A stretch of DNA of 64,000 bases from Adiantum capillus-veneris (lineage: Eukaryota > Streptophyta > Polypodiopsida > Polypodiales > Pteridaceae), in contig CM043952.1 of NCBI GenBank assembly GCA_014529385.2, positions 62,491,119 to 62,555,118 of the forward strand, given 5' to 3'. The position numbers and the translations under genes were made by a program. Below, piece by piece: positions 48,023-59,457 of this stretch. The notes below the pieces were generated by a model. It was given only the letters and a program-made list of their open reading frames with translations, searched no databases and was not told the DNA's origin. Numbering within the stretch: the stretch's first letter is position 1; every line of letters starts with the position of its first letter.

Positions 48023-49121
48023 GGTTGAGGAGATTAGAAGAGTTGTCTTCCAAGAAGATGGACCTGCACGTGCAAGACAAAATGTCAGGGCTCAAGAGGA
48101 GCAAGGACAGGATAGAGTGGAACCACAGGTTGTGGCTAAGCCTGAGCCACCTATTGTGCGTAGATCTGGACGTATCACGCGACCTCCTGATAGGTTTGTT
48201 CCATCTATGAACTATGTCATGTTGACTGATTGCAATGAGCCTTCATGTTACAAGGAAGCAGTGCAAATGAAGGACTCCGGGAATTGGCAATTGGCCATGC
48301 AGTCAGAGATGACAGCTCTACATAAAAACAAGACATGGAAGCTAGTTAAATTACCACAGGGCAAAAAGGCTCTACCTTGTAAATGGGTTTACAGGTATAA
48401 GATCACCGCTCATGATAGTCAGCCAAAGTACAAAGCAAGGCTTGTTGCCAAGGGCTTTAAGCAAGAACAAGGCATTGACTTTGATGAAGTCTTCTCTCCA
48501 GCAATGATTGCTACTCGCCCAGACATTGCATTTGCAGTGGGAGTAGTAAGTCGATACATGTCAAACCCAGGTAAGAAACATTGGGAGGCAGTGAAAGGAA
48601 TATTGAGATACCTGAAAGCTACAAAGAGTATGCGTATATGCTATGGGAGTCAGGAGCTAAGTGTAAAGGGTTTTACAGACTCATATTATGCAGGTGACTT
48701 AGACAACCGAAGGTCTACGTCAGGGTATGTCTTTACATTGGCTGGTGGAGCAGTATCATGGCATTCTAGATTACAAGATTGTGTTACTCAGTCTACTACA
48801 GAGGCTGAATATGTTGCAGCATCAGAGGCATGCAAAGAATCAATTTGGCTTAATCGACTAGTAACAGATTTGGGAATCAAAGAAGAGATGCCTGTGTTAT
48901 ATTGTGATAGTCAAATTGCTATACAATTGGCTCGCAATCCAGTTTATCACTCAAAGACAAAGCATGTGGATGTGAAGTATCATTTCATCAGGGAAATGCT
49001 CGAGGATAAGCAACTTCAGCTTGTCAAAGTTCACACCACAGAAAATCCTGCTGATCTACTTACAAAAGGACTTCCCTCAGAGAGCTTTGTGCATTTTCGC
49101 AAGCAGTTAGGTGTAGGGTAG
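48023..49121 (+). CDS. Copia-3 RT-deleted frame: RT start fused in frame to RNase H
   Basis: One open frame encodes the linker (RRSGRITRPPDRFVPSMNY), the first RT block (CKWVYRYKI, YKARLVAKGFKQEQGIDF) and then, after DEVFSPA, jumps in frame to MIATRPDIAFAVGVVSRY. Some 200 or more residues, including the palm with the YVDD site, are missing at about 48498-48510. RNase H follows complete, with TDSYYAGD, TTEAEYVAAS and YCDSQIAIQLA, and ends with TAG at 49119-49121. It could fold at most as an RNase H. Upstream a one-base shift near 48020 joins it to integrase. Confidence 0.85.
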
Positions 49122-49603
49122 TACATCACTTCTCTACATCTCTTGTATATTAGCTTGTATAGTAGCTTCTCTCACACTTAAAGCACCACATTGGACTTTA
49201 AGTGGGAGGTTTTTGGGGTATAAAGCCCAATGTGGTCGCCCAGGTAAGAGGGCGGGCCGCCAGGTATGTACACATATTCTTTTGTAAAAACCTAATAAGA
49301 ACTCACTATGCTCTACACATTACAGTAGAGCGAGTTCACCATATCGTTGTGCTCTTCTTCTCGCACTCTCTCTCGCGTCGCACTTCCGCTTGTACTCCTT
49401 CAGTTCCACTACAAATGTAGCCATTGTTAAGACTTCTATGAAAGGAGACTGTGATGCTGATATTGATTTAGAATGGGCCTTTAGTGCAGAGTGCACTTAC
49501 AATCCTGCTGTCCATATGCATGCATGTCAGTTTTGTTGCAGATGTAGTTAAATTTGTGGATGACAAATGTACATTTCATGATCTTAGTTTTGGTGATGAA
49601 ATT

Positions 49604-51238
49604 TTCATAATAATCAATATCTAATTCTCCTAAATGATTTTCTCATGTTAAACTGATCATTTAATATGGGGAAGTGCTAGGGGAGAAAAAGCTAGAATTT
49701 TGGTTAAGCTAGCAGACCGACCACAGTAGGGATCCAAAGGAGGGAAAATAGGGATACAAAGGGGGGGCCATCTGAAAAAGAGCCATGTGCAACAATGGGC
49801 TTAAAAGACCCTAAGGTTCAACCCATTAAGACTTCCAAAATGCTAAGGTTCCAAAATTCAAAGGTTGTGTCCAAAGGTCAAGCATGGGGGGAATTGGATG
49901 CTTTGTGTGTGTCCCAAAAGTCTTTATCAATCCCTACATAGGAGGGGGCGAGCCTTGGGAGTAGGGGATGAGAGAGAAACTCTCTCTCACACACACACAA
50001 GCTCCCGTTACACAAAGGGAATGAGGGACACATGTCAGCCCCCTAGCCCAGATGCCCACAAGGTGTACCCAATTCCTATTGGATGGCCTTGGAGGTGGAC
50101 CAATGAGAATTAGGCTAGAGTAAATCTAATTTAATTAATTTAAAAACACTTAATAAAAGAACCAATGAGAATTAAGCTCTCTAGAAGACTCTTGGACAGT
50201 CTCCCAAAGGGTCCAATGAGAATTCAGCAGCCCAATGGCTTGCTTGACTCCTATTGGCCAGGAGGCAAAGGGGTCCAATGAGAGTTTAGTTGCATTTATT
50301 AATTACATAAAGCTCTCACAAAAGGGGAAAGGGGGACACATGTCAGAAGGCTATCACTTATACTGCTTAATTATCATTGGCTAGCCCTAGGGAGGTCCAA
50401 TGAGAGTGGAGCATGAGCTAGCCCTAGGGAGGTCCAATGAGAGTGGAGCATGAGCAAATAGCAAGAGGGGTCGACCAAGAGAGAGAGGGGGCTGATTTTT
50501 GCAAGGCATTATCACACACACACACACACACTCACACAATCTCATGTGTGAAGTAAAGAAGACTCTCTCTCCTTCTCAAGCTTTAATGGAAAGCTTACCA
50601 CCTACTCCAAGCTTGTGAGAAGGGAGGCCTACACCAAAAACTCTTGGCTTTGTGATGCAAATCCAACCAAGAGCCAAGCTTCAATGCATGCTCATCTCCT
50701 CTACCATGCTAATTACTAAGCTAAGCTATGCTAATATGAGTGATTATGTGAGGATATGTACATCTTTCTCGTAAGACTACTCCTTCTTCCTCTCAATCTA
50801 CTCTCATACCCTGCTAGCTCTCACCATCTTTGAAGGTGTGTGAGGTCTTGGGTCTGAGACCGGAGAGAATTGATGTTGTGTTTGATAAGTGTTTTGCTTA
50901 GTGCATGAAGCTTTCATCGTCATTGCACTAGCTAGTCTTGAAGGAACACAAAGAATTGTATTGTACAATGTCTCTCTTGATGGGAGAAACTATAATACAA
51001 AGCCTTTTGGAGGGGGGACCGGCTCCATGTAAATCCGGTCCTCAACTGTTGTCAATAGCTTAATTTCTCTCTCTTTTGAAAGTATTGTTCATGCTATCTA
51101 ACTAGGTGTTATGCTTTTTGTTGCTCTCTCCACCCAAGCACTCTTGTAATTCTCATTAGGAATCTATTCTAATGAAATGCCCACTATATTCATGCTAATT
51201 TCTGCTACACACAAGTTTTTAGGCCATTAAATGTTACA
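49604..51238 (+). repeat. Solo chromovirus LTR inside copia-4
   Basis: About 1.63 kb, closely related to the LTR at 60385-61971 over its whole length and ending atgttaca. The 5-bp duplication aaatt (49599-49603 and 51239-51243) flanks it, and removing it joins two halves of a copia pre-integrase frame (DLSFGDEI and VASGLL). The first bases (expected tgtcat) are mutated. A 37-bp tandem duplication lies at 50380-50453 and (CA)n near 50514-50532. A solo LTR forms by recombination between the two LTRs of a full element. Confidence 0.9.
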
Positions 51239-52268
51239 AAATTGTTGCATCTGGCCTTTTGTGCCGTGGACTGTATAAGGTTACTTTGTATGAAAAGTGT
51301 GGATAAAATTTTGCAAATGCAGTTGCAGATTCAAGGGCTGTTTCATATGCAAAACTGTGGCATGCACGTTTTGGGCATCTAAATTTTGCTAGTTTGCTGC
51401 GTTTGCAAAAATCTGATGTGGTTGCTTCTTTGCCGCCTCTTGAAGCACCTGTCAAATATGTTTGTAAAGACTGTATTTTGGGTAAAATGCATCATTCTAA
51501 ATTTCCAAAGGATAGTTCAGTTAGAGCCACATGCAGGTTGCAGCTTGTGCATAGGATGTTTGTGGGCCCATGCAAACTCCGTCCTTCGGAAATTACCTTT
51601 ACTTCGTGACTTTCATTGATGATTACTCCATGCATGCATGGGTGTTTTTGCTTAAAGAGAAGTACAAAGTTTTTATGCGCTTCAAACAATTTCTGGCTAT
51701 CGCTGATAATGTCTCAAAATGTACTATGGGCACCCTCCGTTCCGATCGAGGGGGGGGGGGGGGGGGTATGTCTCATGAATTTAATGCATTTATGGCTAAT
51801 CATGGGATAAAACACCAATGTACAATGCCTTACACACATCAGCAAAATGGTGTTGCTGAGAAGAAAAACAGGTCACTTACGAAAATGGCACGATGTATGG
51901 TCAAAAGTCAAGCTTTGCCGCATTCTTTTTGGCTTGAGGCCATCATGTGTGCCACTTATGTACTAAACAAGTGTCCTACGAAAGCTTTGCGGTCTATTAC
52001 TCCATATGAAGCATGGTATGATAAAAAGCCTTCTATTGAGCACATGCGTGTTTTTGGCCAATTGGCATATGATTTGGTGCCACAAACACAACGCAAAAAA
52101 TTGAATGATAAGGCTGTTAAATGTATTTTTGGTTGTTATAGTGCTGAAAGCAAAGGTTACATGTTGTATCATCCACAAACAAAGTGTATTCTGGTTTCAC
52201 GGGATGTTGTGTTTGTGGAAGATTCTGTTCAACCCTTGCTGTCATGTACTATAGAGACAATAATGTAA
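51239..52268 (+). pseudogene. Copia-4 pre-integrase region and integrase
   Basis: The zinc region reads KLWHARFGHLNF then CKDCILGKMHH. The integrase core follows with YFVTFIDDYSMHAWVF, RSDRG and HQQNGVAEKKNRS, carrying all three catalytic acids; the C-terminal VFGQLAYDLVPQ block follows. A 17-base G run (51750-51766) replaces the usual GGEY with a glycine run (GGGGGG). A frameshift near 51590 separates the zinc region from the core. Confidence 0.85.
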
Positions 52269-52619
52269 GCTCACATGACATTTATGACACTTTGTTGCCT
52301 CTTTTCAATGGTGGAAGTCCGAATGTAAATTCCAATGAGGCAAATGGAGAGCCTATGGGGGTTTCAAAAAATGTTACAAATCAGCCTATTACTGATGTAG
52401 ATGTACATGATGTACTTGATGAGGAAAGGGCTGAAAATGAGCAGGATAGAGGTATGCCAAAATGGCTGGTGCATACATTGCGTGACAGTAAATTGGACGC
52501 ACCTTTGGCTAGTGGTACTTGTTCAAGTTCTCGCCATGCCTCTTATGCATCAGATTGCTATGCTTTGGCATGTTGAGGAACCTCTGTCTTTTGATGAATC
52601 ACAGAATTAAAAAAATTGG

Positions 52620-54067
52620 ATGTCTGCCATGCAATCAAAATATGATGCACTTATAGAAAATGACACATGGACTTTATGTGATTTGCCTTCTGGCAAAAAG
52701 GCCATTGGTACAAAGTTTTATAAGGTTCGACTTGTTGCAAAGGGTTATGCACAACAAAAAGGCATAGATTATGAAGAGACTTTTGCTCCCACTTGTCGTA
52801 TGACTACTATGCGTTTTCTATGTGCATTGGTAGTTCATTTTGTTTGGGATGTACATCTATCCGCGATATTGTTACTGCTTTCTTGAATGGTGACATTTTG
52901 AGGAAGTCTATGTAACGCAGCCTCGCGGTTTTGTCAAGAAAGGACAAGAGGATAAGGTGTGCAAATGTAAAAAAGCTTTGTATGGGTTGAAGCAATCTCC
53001 TCGTGCTTGGTATGAGAAGGCTGGCACTCATTTGGTCAAATGAGGCTTTCATAATAGTCCAACAGAAAACACATTGTATGTCAAGCGTGAGGGCAATGTA
53101 CTTCTCATTGTTGTTATTTATGTGGATGATTTGCTGATCACTGGTCCCAATGAGGCACATATTACTGAATTTAAGGTTGCTTTGAATGCTACTTTCAAGA
53201 TGAAAGATTTGGGGCTGTTGCACCATTACTTGGGCATACAGTTTAAGCAGTGTGGTGGTGGTATTTCCTTGTGTCAGAAAAGTTACATAGAGACATTGCT
53301 ATGTAAGTTTGGACTTGAGGATTGCAAACCTATTGCCACTCCCATGGAAATAGGTTTGAAATTGAGTCTTCATGATGTTGGTGATCCTACTGATGTCACT
53401 CTTTACCAAACTGTTGTTGGCTGCCTCATTTATTTATGCAACACGAGGCCGGGTATTCAATTTGTAGTCTCAGAGGTCAACAAATCTATGCATAGCCTAG
53501 GGTCTAAGCATTGGCGGGTTGTCAAGAGGATTTTCCGCTACTTGAGTGGAACTTTACATCTTGGATTGTTTTATCCCAAGGGGGGATCATTTGCCGCCAG
53601 ACTTACATGCTTTTTTGGACTCAGATTGGACTGGTTGTTTTGACACGTGAGTGTTCACAAGTGGTTTTTGTTTCATGCTTGGTAGTTCATGTATATCATG
53701 GTTGAGCAAGAAGCAACCTACTGTGGCCACTTCTAGTTGTGAGGCTGAGTACAGAGTAGTCTTCACAGCTACGATTGAGTGTGTATGGCTCATACGCCTT
53801 ATGGATGATTTGGGTGTTGGACAGGACACTGCCAACACTATCTACACTGACAGTCAGAGTGCATTGGCAGTTGCAAGGAACCCAGTTTTTCATGCTCGCA
53901 CAAAGCACATTGAGGTGAATTACCACTATGTCAGGGAGAGGCTCTCAACAAGAGAGATCAACTTGACTTATGTGCCAACACATGACAACCTTGCAGATCT
54001 TTTCACAAGGCATTGTCTCATGAGAAGTTCGAAGCTTTCTGCAAAGCTTTGGGCTTACTCCCCTTTG
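52620..54067 (+). pseudogene. Copia-4 reverse transcriptase and RNase H
   Basis: Blocks in order are DTWTLCDLPSGKKAIGTKF, VRLVAKGYAQQKGIDYEETF, then after frameshifts near 52880-52910 KALYGLKQSPRAWYEK, a TGA at about 53041, YVDDLLITG (catalytic), MKDLGLLHHYLGI, YLCNTRPGIQFVVSEV. Another shift near 53595 and one near 53650 lead to RNase H with SSCEAEYRVV and YTDSQSALAVARNPVFHARTK-like sequence. Enzyme motifs survive but the frame is broken at least four times. Confidence 0.85.
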
Positions 54068-54661
54068 TGGAATGATCATTTCCTCAGGGCGTGGCACGTC
54101 CCTTTACTCATGTGCCAGTTCTTGTTCATCGCATCACTCTAGGGGAGATTTGTTACCATATACATGTGATAGTAATGTGTGTGAACACACTAGGACCGCT
54201 GGGCATTTTTTCCCTCTTTAGGAGGTTTTTTCCCCCATACATTGTATATACGCCCATCACTCTAGGGCTAGCGATGTTTCCATTACACACTAAGTAATAT
54301 ACTTTCAGTTGTGTGCCTTGAGCTTCCTTCATCTTTTCCAAACTGTGTGCGTTTCTTTGCAACCCTAATTCCAACATCTCTTGCTTCTCTCCTTGGTTCA
54401 ACGCTTTCACATCGTCAACCTTGACACTTTTCCCATGGATGCCTTCTTGTAATGGATGGCACACAATTCCTCTCGACTTAGGAGATCATAATATCTTTGG
54501 AATTTACTTCCATTGAGAACTCTAATGGTTTCAACTCCGTCTAGAGTCTATACAAAAGGTACCTCGTGGGGTAATTTCATGCACTGTATATGGTCCTTTT
54601 TATTTTTGTTGTACACTAATACATAAGGACTTTATCACTAACCTTGATATGGGTGGTCAAA

Positions 54662-55204
54662 TCACTTCTTTCTCCTATCCTTCTCCTCAAGGGCATTTTG
54701 CACAACGAATTTCCCCTCTTCTTCTAGCCTTTCAAGGATATGTAAATGCTCCACTAATGAGTTACCATCCCAATCTTTTTGAGAAGCTACTTGAAAACTG
54801 GGAATGATGAACTCGCATGGAATAACTGATTCTTGGCCATATACCATCTTGAACACGGTGTGCAATTAATAGCCACTTTTAAGCAAAATTATAAGCCCAT
54901 ACAGTCAGTATAAGTTCCAAATCCTAATCTATCCTACCGTCTTAGTCATAATAAAAATTAGAGACTTGCAGGTACTCTCGGCTTGGCCATTTTCTTGTGG
55001 ATAATAATTAGACTTGTGGTGGGCTATCATGAAACTCGATGTGATTTTTCTTATTACCTCATTTATAAAATGGGTATCATTGTCACTCACAATTTCAAAG
55101 GGACATCCGAATTGTGTAATAATGTTCTCAAAGAGTAATTTAGCTGTTGTGCTTACATCAACCTCGTGTGTAGCCTTAGCTTCAGTCCACTTTTTCAATG
55201 GCAA
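54662..55204 (-). pseudogene. Ty3/gypsy integrase remnant
   Basis: The core shows KKWTEAKATHEVD, IVSDNDTHFINEV (one catalytic aspartate) and YYPQENGQAESTCKS (catalytic glutamate). After a break, the C-terminal block TVFKMVYGQESVIPCEF begins at 54865. Stops separate the two parts. Confidence 0.8.
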
Positions 55205-56257
55205 TGATAATATATTGGGATTGAGTGGGTCGTAGAACTAATGGAACTTACAAAGTCTAAGCCCCACTTTTTGAACGGTTAGTTCACCTTAATAGGATGT
55301 AAGGGCATTTTATCCTTTCGTTGTGTTGTTTGTAACGCTGCATTCATCACACTCTTTAGCAGAAAGTGATGCATCCTTCAATAAGATGGCCACCAATAGC
55401 TTGATTGTAGCACATCTTTACCAATTAAATCTCTTGAAAAATGACCATCATCTACGCCCATATGTGCTTCTGGCAGAATGTACAAGTACTCATCCTCACG
55501 GACATAACGTTTAACAATATCATCTTTGCTAGCTTAAAGAGAGTTTCAAAAATTAAGCAATAAGGTTTACATTGCTTGATTAAATTTTGAGCTAAATCCT
55601 CTTAAAGCTCTTTGTGTGGAAATCTCAACTTCAGTGGAGACTTTTTCTATTCGGTATGCGAGACAAATGATCAGCCATGATATGTTTTTTTTCGGGCCTC
55701 ACAACCACCGTAAAATCAAATTCAAGGAGAATGACTAACAATCTTGTAATTCTTTTTGTGGATCAATATAAAACACAAACTTGGTGGTAAGAAGATAATG
55801 TCAAAATTTCTTTATTGCACTAATTATATAGCCAAACATTTTTTTACAATTCATCTCAACATCATTTAAGTGGTGACTAGCAAAGTTAACAGAGTAGTCC
55901 AATTTATGTTCTCTTGGCTGAGTTAGAACACACTCAATAACAAAATTTGATGCATTAAAAAAATTACATTCCAATCGGGTACTTGTAAAATTGAGGCACT
56001 TGTTAGGGCCTTCATTAATAACTCATAAGCGTGGCCACATTTCTTGGTTCAATTAAATTTGATAAGAAGCTTGTACAACGGACGAGCTATCTCAAGGAGT
56101 GTAAAATAAATCGTCAATAATATCCAACGTGGCCCATAAATCTCTGAATCCCCTTATAGTTTATAGGTGGTGGTAATTTTAGAATGGATTTAATTTTGTC
56201 CTCATTTGAAGAAATCCTCTTAAACATTATATGTCCTTAAATGACCCCATGTTTAAC

Positions 56258-56646
56258 TTAGAATTGGCGTTTGAAAGGCTTCAATGAAATGCGATATAAT
56301 ATGCACTTTTCAAACACCTTTCGTAAATATGACGGATGCTCTTTGCAAGAGGAGTAAACACAAAGGTTGTCTGAGAAAGCTTCACAATTTTCCCTTAAAT
56401 ACTCCTTGAAATTAATGTTTATTAGTAACTGGAAGGTAGAAAGGGCATTCGTTAAGCTAGGCCATGACACGAAATGCGGACACTCTAAATAATTTAATAA
56501 AAGTAGTTTTAGCTTGGTCCTCTAGCGCAATCATGATCAGATTGTAATTAGGGCACCCATCTAAAAATCTATAAGCCTCCTTGCCTACAACTCTCTCAGA
56601 CACATGTTTTGAATATGGCAAGGGATAATGATCTCCTCCAGTGAAT
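56258..56646 (-). pseudogene. Ty3/gypsy reverse transcriptase, C-terminal half
   Basis: Starts at the TIR-element boundary with a DHYPLPYSK-like block, then MSWPSLTNALSTFQLLI and FSDNLCVYSSCKEHP. The second catalytic aspartate of the DD pair is replaced by asparagine (SDNL). Continues to FKRQF at 56258. Confidence 0.75.
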
Positions 56647-56649
56647 TAA

Positions 56650-58093
56650 CACTAGTTTATTAATAACATAACAATACATAAAAGTGTTCTTTCAGGGTTT
56701 TGATAAAAAAATCAATACTCATGTATATGTGTGAGGTTTCAAGCATCCTTGCATGAGCTTGTTACTAAGAACCCATTCTACATGGAAAAAAAAAGTATCA
56801 TATGTATTTCTTGATTCCTAGGTCATGACAAGCTTCCAAATCCAATATAGTGCTGCATTTGACTAGAAACAACATATTTTCATGATTAACCCCACGCTAC
56901 ACCATATAGATAATTTTTCACGCAACCAATCTAGTTTTTTTTTGTTAATTTCAATGAGTTCCTAATATAAGTATAAAGTTGCTATAGCGACACATTTGTT
57001 TGAATGTGCATACAATTAAGTACAAGAAAGTTATATTTTTTATATTCTACATACCTATCATTGGTGTTTGCATAACTACACCCATATTTACTCATATATA
57101 TGCTTTATATCAATACAGCTTGGTAACTCACCTTCATACTACCACCCACAAGGCATAAAAAATTACATCCAAACATGTTTTCTTATGACAATTCTAGGCA
57201 TAAGTACAAAGCCCATAAACTGCATGAATGAAAGAAATTGGCTTCCACATTGTGGCCATCAAAATCTCTTTGAAAAGTATGTACTTATAGCCAAATTTAT
57301 ATTTTATGCTTAGGTTTGGACCTAAGCTACAAATCAACCATGTTCATTGACGGAATTGAGCAATATTTGACATAATATATTTCTAGCTCAAAATGACTCT
57401 GATTTTTTGTAAAATGGAAAATTTTCCTTGACTTCTTTGATAGCTATTTGGGGCATTAGGCACCCCAAAACTCAATAAAGATGCAATACATAATGACTAG
57501 TCTATAATGTTCATTGAAGGAATTGAGTAATATCTGACATAATATATTTCTAGCTCAAAATGAGTGGGATTTTTGTAAAGTGGAAAATTCTCCTCGTCTA
57601 TGTTGTTAGCTTTTTGGGGCATTAGGCACCCCAAAACTCAATAAAGATGCAATACATAGTGATCGGTCTATATGCACAATCAAATTTACCGTTTTATTGC
57701 ATATACATTGCTAAACAATTGATCACAATGTAAAATTTGTCCATAAATATGCATGGCATGATTTTCATATATATAGAGTATCCATGCATTAAAAGAATTT
57801 AAAAACATTTATAATCATAAGGCTACTTATGTAGCACCCTAGAACTCACTAAGAGGCATTTTAGGGTGATTAATGGCCAATTTGATACAAAATGTGCAAA
57901 GACAACACACATTTTTTTGGGCATAGTTTAGGGTAAAGTGTTAATGAAAGACAATTCTATAGCTCGAATCCATAGCCAGTTATCTCTTTGTGGATATCAA
58001 ACACTTAAGACCTCATTGACATCCCTTGTAATAACAATTCTAGGAAATTGCTTGGTTAAGAGGACATAAAAGTGTCTGGTTACTAATCTAGTG
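56650..58093. mobile_element. Non-autonomous TIR DNA transposon inside gypsy RT
   Basis: The ends form imperfect terminal inverted repeats, cactagtttattaataac at the left and its counterpart ending ctagtg at the right. They are flanked by ttaa on both sides (56646-56649 and 58094-58097; ta with one base more of TIR is equally possible). Removing the insert joins two halves of a reverse transcriptase frame. About 1.44 kb, AT-rich, no transposase frame. Superfamily open: cacta ends suggest CACTA, but the ttaa/ta flank does not fit its 3-bp duplication. Confidence 0.7.
57338..57672. repeat. ~168-bp tandem duplication
   Basis: Two copies share gacataatatatttctagct and the block ttggggcattaggcacccc, itself a small hairpin (ttgggg/ccccaa). 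It lies within the TIR element. Confidence 0.88.
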
Positions 58094-58300
58094 TTAACCT
58101 TTTTGCATGCACACTCTTAAGTTTCCCATTCTTCTTTGGCACAATGACTATTGGGGAAACCCATTCCAAGTGCTCAATAGGGTATAAAAATCCACACTTG
58201 ATAAGCTTTTCAAGGTCTTATTGAACAATCTTTGTATACTTAGGATTCATTGGGTAGGGTCATTGATGGACCGGCTTAGTAGTGATAATCATGGGAATTG

Positions 58301-59019
58301 TATGTTGCACCATGGAAGGTGGGACCCTCTTCTTATAATGATATGTACAAGAAAATATGTTTGTGAATTATTTTAGAATCTCCTTAAGTACAACCTCTTC
58401 AATCCCAATAGAGTCTTGAGCGATAAAACTAGTTTAGACTTCGTATCGAATTCTGCCAATTTGTTGTTGGACAGATTTGCTGCTCGTAGTTGCTAGCAAC
58501 ATTGAGAACTAGGCCAACAAATAGGATGTCAACCAAGGATGGAGCTTGACCTGTAGGTGCATGGAAACAAATAGATGGGTGTCAATCATCTACTCGATAT
58601 TCTATGGACAATCACTAACAAGGAAAACCAACTCAAAGCACACTATGTATGCACAAAAGCTATCTTACCTATGATGGTTACACTCTCCAAAACAAGACCT
58701 AATGTTGTTGAATCGTCACAAACTCAAGGGATGACCTCTACAAACCTAAAGGACACTACCCTAAACTCTCTAACCCAACTCACTACCTGTAAACACTTAG
58801 TGCAGAAATCGTGTATGAAGACATGTTGAAAACCATAGGTCATCGATTCTAGACGTGTTTAAGCCTCATGTGTAGTTCTACTCATCATGAACGCAATGAC
58901 ATATAGAAATCTCTAATCAAATGCACAGTTAGAGGGAAAACTCACCTCCAAGCTCGTGGGAGAGTTCTTCACGAAGAGACCAAAACCATGCAAGCTTGGC
59001 ATTGGCGTGTAGCTCACCG
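58301..59019. other. Unassigned DNA, probably upstream part of the gypsy element
   Basis: Expected to hold gag or protease of the minus-strand gypsy, but no motif is readable. The plus-strand frame at 58575-58829 shows no domain. Confidence 0.3.
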
Positions 59020-59362
59020 TTGCTAAAAAAATGGTGAAGATGCCTTCACAATGTAGCATTCGTAGCATGCGTAGAGAGTAGAAGAAGGTCACTCACTCTC
59101 TCACACAAAAATCACAACACACTTAGTTGAGCTCAAAAGTTGATTGATTCAAAAATTGTGGTTACAGAAATTGGCTTTTACACCTTAGCCTTGGAGGTTC
59201 TAACTTATCAAAATCATCTCCTGCTTTCTACCGTGGGTTTGGCTAATCCACATATTTAGTATATTAAACTGGAAACTCAATCGAGTCCCGAAAAATAATT
59301 ACATTGAGTTTGATAGAATAAATAATACAAAATTGGGCTTTTCCCGTGTTCAATGGTTAACA
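59020..59362 (-). repeat. Probable 3' LTR of a minus-strand retroelement
   Basis: On the minus strand a TG start (tgttaaccattg) at 59362 follows a purine tract. The sequence downstream is AT-rich, then carries a tgtgagagagtgagtg stretch typical of LTR R/U5 regions. The far end near 59020 is a guess, and no second copy lies in the window. Confidence 0.5.
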
Positions 59363-59376
59363 CTCCCCCCCTCCGC
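59363..59376 (-). promoter_or_regulatory. Polypurine tract next to the probable LTR
   Basis: The minus strand reads cggaggggggggag-like sequence (C run on the plus strand at 59365-59371) directly before tgttaacc. Confidence 0.6.
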
Positions 59377-59457
59377 GTCCATGTCGTCCCTGACACGACA
59401 ATCTTTGTATTTTTGGCTCCCACGTCCTATTGTTTAGCAATCTTTTAGGCATTTGCA

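Larger units (their letters stand above)
47395..49430 (+). mobile_element. Copia-3: 5'-truncated Ty1/copia fragment with 3' LTR
   Basis: Begins inside the integrase core and runs through RNase H to a polypurine tract (aagtgggagg, about 49200-49209) and an apparent 3' LTR from about 49210 to ~49425. No 5' LTR, gag or protease is present. A different copia family from copia-1. Confidence 0.85.
49431..54300 (+). mobile_element. Copia-4: Ty1/copia element split by a solo LTR
   Basis: Starts 5'-truncated just right of the copia-3 LTR, in the pre-integrase region (49431-49603). After the solo LTR it resumes at 51239 and continues through integrase, reverse transcriptase and RNase H to a polypurine tract (aggggagatt, 54141-54150) and the start of a 3' LTR at 54151 (tgttaccata). 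The LTR end is unclear, about 54300. Several frameshifts; not autonomous. Confidence 0.85.
54310..58300 (-). mobile_element. Decayed Ty3/gypsy pol, split by a TIR element
   Basis: On the minus strand from right to left: reverse transcriptase N-terminal half (about 58300-58098, YPIEHLEWVSPIVIVPKKNGK), inserted DNA 56650-58093, RT C-terminal half (56646-56258, NALSTFQ, DNLCVYSS for the usual DDL), RNase H remnants, and an integrase core (55204-54929, FGCPFEIVSDNDTHFINEV, PQENGQAEST). The integrase C-terminus follows (54865-54662, FKMVYGQESVIPCEF) with a tail near 54460-54310. No chromodomain seen. No LTRs could be paired. Heavily mutated. Confidence 0.8.

Noticed and set aside
56646-58097. Firm assignment of the TIR element to piggyBac because of ttaa flanks
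   Set aside because: The palindromic flank allows ta or ttaa, the TIR starts cacta, and no transposase is present.
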